Source: Bryobacter sp.
GTDB lineage: Bacteria; Acidobacteriota; Terriglobia; Bryobacterales; Bryobacteraceae
Assembly: GCA_022843625.1 (NCBI GenBank)
Contig: JALHNH010000021.1
Span: forward strand, 41,624-105,623
Length of the DNA stretch: 64,000 nucleotides
Direction of reading: 5' to 3'
In this document: positions 59,547 to 64,000 of the stretch, in pieces
Layout of the letters: the number at the start of each line of letters is the position of its first letter
How positions within the stretch are numbered: position 1 is the stretch's first letter
Position numbers and translations under genes: made by a program
The notes under the pieces: generated by a model
Seen by the model: only the letters and a program-made list of their open reading frames with translations
What the model was told of the DNA's origin: nothing
Databases searched by the model: none

Positions 59547-60697
59547 TTGTAGGGGAAGCGCTTCTTCCAGTCCGCAAAATCGATATTGAGCCCCAGCCCC
59601 GGCCTGTCCGGCAACCGCACCGCACCCTTCTCCACCAGCGGCAGCGTCCCCCCAGTCAGCTCATGCATCTTGCGCATATTCGCCCCGTCCCACTCATTCA
59701 TCAGATAGCTCCGAACCCCTGCCATAGACTGCACACTCGCCATATGTCCCACCGGGCCGTACCACATGTGCGGCGCAATCTCGACGCCATACAATTCACC
59801 GAGCGCCGCAATCTTGCGAATTTCCGTGATCCCGCCACAATGCACAATATCCGGCTGTATGATCATCGCCCCCTTCGCTTCCAGCAGGTCCCGAAACTGC
59901 CAGCGATTCAAGAGTCCCTCTCCGCCCGCCAGCGGCACCGGGCTTTGCGCCGCAATCGCTCCCAGCGCCGCGTTCGATTCCCGCCACACCGGTTCTTCGA
60001 TAAACATCACCTTCAGTGGAGCAACCGCCCGCGCCAACTCCAGTGCCGACCGCATCGAATACGTCTCATACATCTCAAGACAAATATCCAGTTGCATCCC
60101 GACAGCCTTGCGAATCCCCTCGATCTCGCTCACCACCTGCCGCAACCGGATCTGCTCGCTCTCAGCCCGGGGGATCACCCACTTCACCGTAGTCCAACCC
60201 TGTGCCACCGTCTCACGAGCCAGATCCCCCAAAGCCTCCGGCGTCCGTTGCTTGAGTTGCGCGCTCCAGTGCGACCAATACACCCGCATCGGCTTATCGT
60301 TATTCCCGCCCAATAACCTCCACACCGGAACCCCAAGCCGCTTCCCCTCGATATCCCACAACGCAATATCAATCGCACTCAGCGCCGTCATCAACACGCT
60401 GCCATCCCGCCAGCGATTCTCCTCATAATAGAGCCGGTTCCAGTGCGCCTCAATCCCAGCCGGGTCTCGACCCACCAACCGCGGCTCCAGCCACTTCACC
60501 GCCTCTTCGGTAATCTTCACCCGCGACGGCAACGAAGCCTCCCCCAAGCCCGTAATCCCGGCATCGGTCTTCACTTCTACAAACAAATACTCGCGCCCAT
60601 CCATCCGGCACTTGTGAGTATCAATCCCGGTTATCTTCACCGGAGAAGCCGCCAAAGCCGACATTGGCAGCAAACTCAATAAATCACGTCGTCGCAT
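59543..60697 (-). CDS. Enolase-superfamily (mandelate racemase/muconate-lactonizing type) protein
   Basis: 384 residues. Signal-like start (MRRRDLLSLLPMSALAAS), capping domain, then the barrel with metal ligands D (LDICLEMY), E (FIEEPV) and E (LAGGEG), and H in PHMWYGPVGH. The usual K-x-K at the end of strand 2 is reduced to K-W-V (TTVKWVIPR), so only one of the two lysines remains. Probably an acid-sugar dehydratase or epimerase; substrate unknown. Divergent from the CymR-like regulator, 36 bases between starts. Confidence 0.88.
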   Translation of the reverse strand: MRRRDLLSLLPMSALAASPVKITGIDTHKCRMDGREYLFVEVKTDAGITGLGEASLPSRVKITEEAVKWLEPRLVGRDPAGIEAHWNRLYYEENRWRDGSVLMTALSAIDIALWDIEGKRLGVPVWRLLGGNNDKPMRVYWSHWSAQLKQRTPEALGDLARETVAQGWTTVKWVIPRAESEQIRLRQVVSEIEGIRKAVGMQLDICLEMYETYSMRSALELARAVAPLKVMFIEEPVWRESNAALGAIAAQSPVPLAGGEGLLNRWQFRDLLEAKGAMIIQPDIVHCGGITEIRKIAALGELYGVEIAPHMWYGPVGHMASVQSMAGVRSYLMNEWDGANMRKMHELTGGTLPLVEKGAVRLPDRPGLGLNIDFADWKKRFPYN

Positions 60698-60733
60698 ACA
60701 CGATAGTCTATAGGGTTAGGGGAGATTTTATAA

Positions 60734-61144
60734 ATGAAGATCTCGGTGAAAGCCGAGTACGCACTGCAGGCGATTTTTGACCTGGCGACTCAACCAGCAG
60801 GCGAAGCGATCCGGATCGCCGACATTGCCAAGCGGCAGAAGATTCCGCAAAAGTTTCTAGAACTGATCCTGTCCAACTTGAAGCAGGGTGGATTCGTCGA
60901 ATCCCGGCGTGGCGCAGATGGCGGCTACATGCTCGCCAAGCCCGCGTCACAATTGATCGTGGGCGACGTCATCCTGCACGTCGACGGCCCCAGCGACCGC
61001 CGCACCGGCACCGCCGGCTTCGAAGACATGTGGAAGCGAGTCGACGATTCCATCCACTGCATCCTCGGCACCACAAATTTCCAACAGCTTGCCGACCAGT
61101 GGCAAGCCAAACAGAACCAGTACATTGCAAATTGGGAGATCTAA
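60734..61144 (+). CDS. Rrf2-family regulator, CymR-like
   Basis: 136 residues. Rrf2 winged helix (KAEYALQAIFDLA, IPQKFLELILSNLKQGGFVESRRG, GGYMLA). It contains a single cysteine (C109) and no Fe-S triad, like CymR, the repressor of cysteine genes in Firmicutes that works together with CysK. The cysK gene follows after 3 bases. AGGGGAG lies at good spacing before ATG. Likely an autoregulated cysteine-metabolism regulator (inference from context). Confidence 0.88.
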   Translation: MKISVKAEYALQAIFDLATQPAGEAIRIADIAKRQKIPQKFLELILSNLKQGGFVESRRGADGGYMLAKPASQLIVGDVILHVDGPSDRRTGTAGFEDMWKRVDDSIHCILGTTNFQQLADQWQAKQNQYIANWEI

Positions 61145-61147
61145 ACC

Positions 61148-62104
61148 ATGAACGTTTACGCAGATAATTCGTTGTCGATCGGCAATACGCCGCTGGTGAA
61201 GTTGAACCGTGTCACCGACGGTGCAGGCGCTACCGTCCTCGCCAAGATCGAAGGCCGCAACCCCGCCTATAGCGTCAAGTGCCGCATCGGCGCATCCATG
61301 GTCTGGGACGCAGAAGCCAAAGGCCTCCTCGGCCCCGGCAAAGAACTCGTCGAACCCACCTCCGGCAACACTGGCATCGCCCTCGCTTTCGTTGCCGCCG
61401 CCCGCGGCATCCCCATCACGCTCACGATGCCTGAGACGATGTCGATCGAGCGGCGCAAGGTCCTCAAGGCCTTCGGCGCCAAGCTCGTTCTCACCCCCGG
61501 CCCCGGCGGCATGCGTGCCGCTATCGAAGAAGCCGAAAAAATCAAGAACTCCGATCCAGATCGCTACGTCCTCCTCCAGCAATTTCAAAACCCGGCGAAC
61601 CCAGCGATCCACTTCAAAACGACTGGCCCTGAAATCTGGCGCGATACTGACGGCACAGTGGACATCTTCGTCGCCGGCGTCGGCACCGGCGGCACCATCA
61701 CCGGTGTCAGCCGCTACTTGAAGCACGAAATGAAGAAGCCAATCCTCAGCGTCGCCGTCGAGCCAGCCCACAGCCCCGTCATCACCCAGACTCGCAATGG
61801 CGAAACCCCCAAGCCCGGTCCCCACAAGATTCAGGGCATCGGTGCCGGCTTCATCCCGGGCACTCTTGATCTCTCAATCGTCGATCAGGTCGAGCAGGTT
61901 ACCAACGATGAAGCTGTAGACATGGCCCGCCGCCTGGCCAAAGAAGAAGGCATCCTCTGCGGCATCTCTTGCGGTGCAGCAGCGGCAGGCGCCATCCGCC
62001 TAGCCCATATGCCAGAGCACAAGGGCAAGACAATCGTCGTAGTGCTTCCCGACGCAGGCGAGCGTTACCTCACCAGCGTCCTCTTTGAAGGCTTGGTAGA
62101 TTGA
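61148..62104 (+). CDS. cysK: Cysteine synthase (O-acetylserine sulfhydrylase A)
   Basis: 318 residues. PLP lysine K44 in NPAYSVKCRIG, phosphate loop GTGGT and substrate-binding T71-S-G-N-T-G. It makes cysteine from O-acetylserine and sulfide. In other bacteria CysK also binds CymR or SAT; here the upstream regulator gene fits the first case. Its stop is fused to the next start (TGATG). Confidence 0.97.
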   Translation: MNVYADNSLSIGNTPLVKLNRVTDGAGATVLAKIEGRNPAYSVKCRIGASMVWDAEAKGLLGPGKELVEPTSGNTGIALAFVAAARGIPITLTMPETMSIERRKVLKAFGAKLVLTPGPGGMRAAIEEAEKIKNSDPDRYVLLQQFQNPANPAIHFKTTGPEIWRDTDGTVDIFVAGVGTGGTITGVSRYLKHEMKKPILSVAVEPAHSPVITQTRNGETPKPGPHKIQGIGAGFIPGTLDLSIVDQVEQVTNDEAVDMARRLAKEEGILCGISCGAAAAGAIRLAHMPEHKGKTIVVVLPDAGERYLTSVLFEGLVD

Positions 62105-62577
62105 TGCTGCGCCTCTTGGCCGTCATTGTCCTTTCGGTTTTCTCAAGCCAGGCAGCAACCATCATCCTGGTGCGCCACGCCGAGAAAGCCGGCCCAACAG
62201 GCGACGTCCCGCTCACAGAGGCCGGCCACAAACGCGCTGCATCACTCGCCACTGTCTTGACCGACACCAGGCTCACCGCCGTCTACACCAGCGAATTCCG
62301 GCGCACGCAAGAAACAGCCGCACCAGTTCTGAAGTCCAAGGAAATTGAGGGCAAGATAATCAAAGCAGCAGATCTCGACGGCCTCGTCACTGTCTTGAAG
62401 GCAGCCGCTCCCAGCGACACAATCTTGGTTGTTACGCATTCCGATCGCCTGCCGATGATTGCTGAAAAACTCGGCGTCAAAGTAGCGCCGCTCACCGACA
62501 CAGAATATTCGCGCCTCGTCATCATCAACACGGGAGTAGTGCCATCCTCGCTATTGAGCCTGCGATACGGCGACTAG
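62104..62577 (+). CDS. Exported histidine phosphatase-family protein
   Basis: 157 residues from ATG 62104. Signal peptide (LLAVIVLSVFSSQA) then the RHG motif IILVRHAEKA and the second histidine in VVTHSDRLPMI; SixA/phosphoglycerate mutase fold, so a two-histidine phosphatase acting outside the cytoplasm. Substrate unknown. It shares one base with the cysK stop and precedes the U32 gene by one base. Confidence 0.88.
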   Translation: MLRLLAVIVLSVFSSQAATIILVRHAEKAGPTGDVPLTEAGHKRAASLATVLTDTRLTAVYTSEFRRTQETAAPVLKSKEIEGKIIKAADLDGLVTVLKAAAPSDTILVVTHSDRLPMIAEKLGVKVAPLTDTEYSRLVIINTGVVPSSLLSLRYGD

Positions 62578-62578
62578 T

Positions 62579-64000
62579 ATGAAGCCAGAGATCATGAGCC
62601 CGGCGGGGCATTGGCCGCAACTCAAAGCCGCCATCGAAGCAGGTGCCGACAGTGTCTACTTCGGCCTCACCCACTTCTCGGCCCGTGCCAAGGTTGGCTT
62701 CACTCTCGAAGAACTCCCCGAGGCCCTCGCCACCCTCCACAAGCGAGGAGTCAAAGGCTACGTCACCTTCAACACGTTGGTCTTCGACAAAGAACTCAGC
62801 GCCGCAGCAAAGACAATCGAAGCCATCGCCCAGGCCGGTGCCGACGCGATCATCGTTCAGGATCTCGGCGTCTGCTCGTTAGCCCGACAAATCGCACCAG
62901 ATCTTGAAATCCACGGCAGCACCCAGATGAGCATCACCAACTCAGACGGAGTCCGCCTGGCCCAGCGCCTCGGCGCAACAAGAGTCAACCTCGCCCGCGA
63001 GCTCTCCCTCGAAGAGATCGCCAAGATCCGTAGCGAGACCGATTGTGAACTCGAGATCTTCGTCCACGGCGCGCTATGTGTAGCCTACTCCGGCCAATGC
63101 TTCAGCTCAGAGGCCTGGGGCGGCCGCAGTGCCAACCGGGGCCAATGCGCCCAAGCCTGCCGCCTACCCTATGAACTCGTCATCGACGAACTGATCGAAC
63201 CCCTCAAAGACGCAAGATACTTGCTGAGCCCGGGTGACCTTTACACGCTAGAGTGGATCCCCAAACTGATCCCCCTCGGCATCTCCTCGCTCAAGATCGA
63301 AGGCCGCTACAAAGACGCCGAATACGTAGCGCTCACCACGGCCGCTTATCGCAAAGCCGTCGATGGCGCTTACGCCGTCACAGCTCAAGAACGCGTCCAT
63401 CTAGAACAGGTCTACTCCCGCGGCCTCGGGCCCTTCTTCTTAAGCGGTACCAACCATCAAAAGGCAGTCATCGGCCGAGGCCCAAGGCACCGTGGAGTCT
63501 GGATGGGCCGGGTCACAGAAATCCGCCCCGAAGCCATCCGCGTAGAAGTCGGCCCTAACCACGCCATCTCGCCACTCAAGCCCGGCGACGGCGTCGTCTT
63601 CGACGCTGCAGACTGGCGCAGCCCGCAAGAGAAAGAAGAAGGCGGTCGCCTCTACACCGTCCGAGAAGTCACCAAGAAACTGATAGAGCTAGGCTTCGCA
63701 AACCAAGCCCTCGACATCAAACGTATCCGTGTCGGCGACCTCCTCTGGCGCTCCAGTGACCCCGAGACCGACAAGCTAGCCAAGAGATACACCGAAGCAA
63801 CTCAACCTGTCTACCGGCGTTCCGTCTCCGTGAAAGTAACCGCGAGAATCGGCCAACCGCTACGAATGGAATGGACCCGAGGCAATGCGGTGGTCGCTGT
63901 GGAGTCCTCAAGCCAGCTCGGCCCTGCCCAACAGCAAGGCCTAACAGAAGAGACTCTCCGGGCCCAACTCAGTCGTCTAGGCAACACTGCTTACGATCTG
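62579..64000 (+). CDS. U32-family peptidase-like protein (RlhA/YdcP type), truncated by the window
   Basis: 474 residues in the window, continuing past the right edge. MKPEIMSPAGHWPQLKAAIEAGADSVYFG is the family start; the U32 signature is EIFVHGALCVAYSGQCFSS, with more cysteines in NRGQCAQACRLPY, giving a probable Fe-S site. Best-studied relative: E. coli RlhA, which hydroxylates C2501 of 23S rRNA; true protease activity is doubtful. Fourth gene of the regulator-cysK operon. Confidence 0.9.
   Translation, partial: MKPEIMSPAGHWPQLKAAIEAGADSVYFGLTHFSARAKVGFTLEELPEALATLHKRGVKGYVTFNTLVFDKELSAAAKTIEAIAQAGADAIIVQDLGVCSLARQIAPDLEIHGSTQMSITNSDGVRLAQRLGATRVNLARELSLEEIAKIRSETDCELEIFVHGALCVAYSGQCFSSEAWGGRSANRGQCAQACRLPYELVIDELIEPLKDARYLLSPGDLYTLEWIPKLIPLGISSLKIEGRYKDAEYVALTTAAYRKAVDGAYAVTAQERVHLEQVYSRGLGPFFLSGTNHQKAVIGRGPRHRGVWMGRVTEIRPEAIRVEVGPNHAISPLKPGDGVVFDAADWRSPQEKEEGGRLYTVREVTKKLIELGFANQALDIKRIRVGDLLWRSSDPETDKLAKRYTEATQPVYRRSVSVKVTARIGQPLRMEWTRGNAVVAVESSSQLGPAQQQGLTEETLRAQLSRLGNTAYDL

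Overview
The window looks like chromosomal DNA of an acidobacterium of the Bryobacter/Solibacter type (order Bryobacterales). The evidence is the kind of genes present: a secreted NHL-repeat protein with a Solibacter-type C-terminal domain, an acidobacterial VWFA-related protein, two ~1,200-residue TonB receptors with an N-terminal carboxypeptidase-regulatory-like domain, an ECF sigma factor followed by a kinase-TPR protein, and many secreted 'MTRRxxL' enzymes. The assignment is inferred from gene families; no marker gene was compared. Genes are dense on both strands, with many 1-4 nt stop/start overlaps. No prophage, insertion sequence or CRISPR array was seen.

Layout. 1-8.4 kb: a GT39-like membrane glycosyltransferase, a DUF3467 protein, tRNA-Asp, a TlpA-like thioredoxin protein, an Fe-S type Rrf2 regulator, a GAF-like/ANTAR protein coupled to a PIG-L deacetylase and a PLP enzyme, a phosphoribosyltransferase and an exopolysaccharide sugar transferase. 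8.4-18.6 kb: DUF3299 lipoprotein and MerC, the NHL protein, ECF sigma factor and Ser/Thr kinase, DoxX, VapBC, and a minus-strand operon hemB-DUF3299-ABC ATPase-ABC permease whose make-up suggests zinc supply. 18.7-22.2 kb: outer-membrane barrel, HD-GYP sensor and amicyanin-like cupredoxin. 22.3-27 kb: a Gfo/Idh oxidoreductase, then the most unusual locus: a 132-residue Pro-Lys repeat protein with its own promoter and terminator, divergent from a coupled pair (zinc-ribbon alpha/alpha-toroid protein and a cysteine-cluster protein). 27-31.5 kb: PadR operon, SH3-like secreted protein, and an SDR-RluD-VWFA operon. 31.5-43 kb: TonB receptor with PepSY membrane protein, S41 protease, MFS exporter, polysaccharide pyruvyl transferase and a secreted toroid protein. 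43-47 kb: lexA, a DUF5658-like protein, two nearly identical Flp pilins, larE and rsgA. 47-52.8 kb: YVTN propeller, gyrA, TPR protein and multihaem cytochrome. 52.8-64 kb: second TonB receptor, gluconolactonase-like protein, divergent dihydropteroate synthase, tyrS, enolase-superfamily protein, then a CymR-like regulator with cysK, a histidine phosphatase and a U32-family protein cut by the window edge.

Two themes run across the window. Surface and redox functions dominate: TonB uptake, porin, cupredoxin, haem proteins, Fe-S regulators and pilins. Also, at least eight transcription units carry a -10-like hexamer exactly six bases before the start codon and lack a clear Shine-Dalgarno sequence, which predicts leaderless mRNAs. 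Other genes (flp1, flp2, the Pro-Lys gene, the NHL gene, cymR-like) have ordinary AGGAG-type ribosome binding sites.
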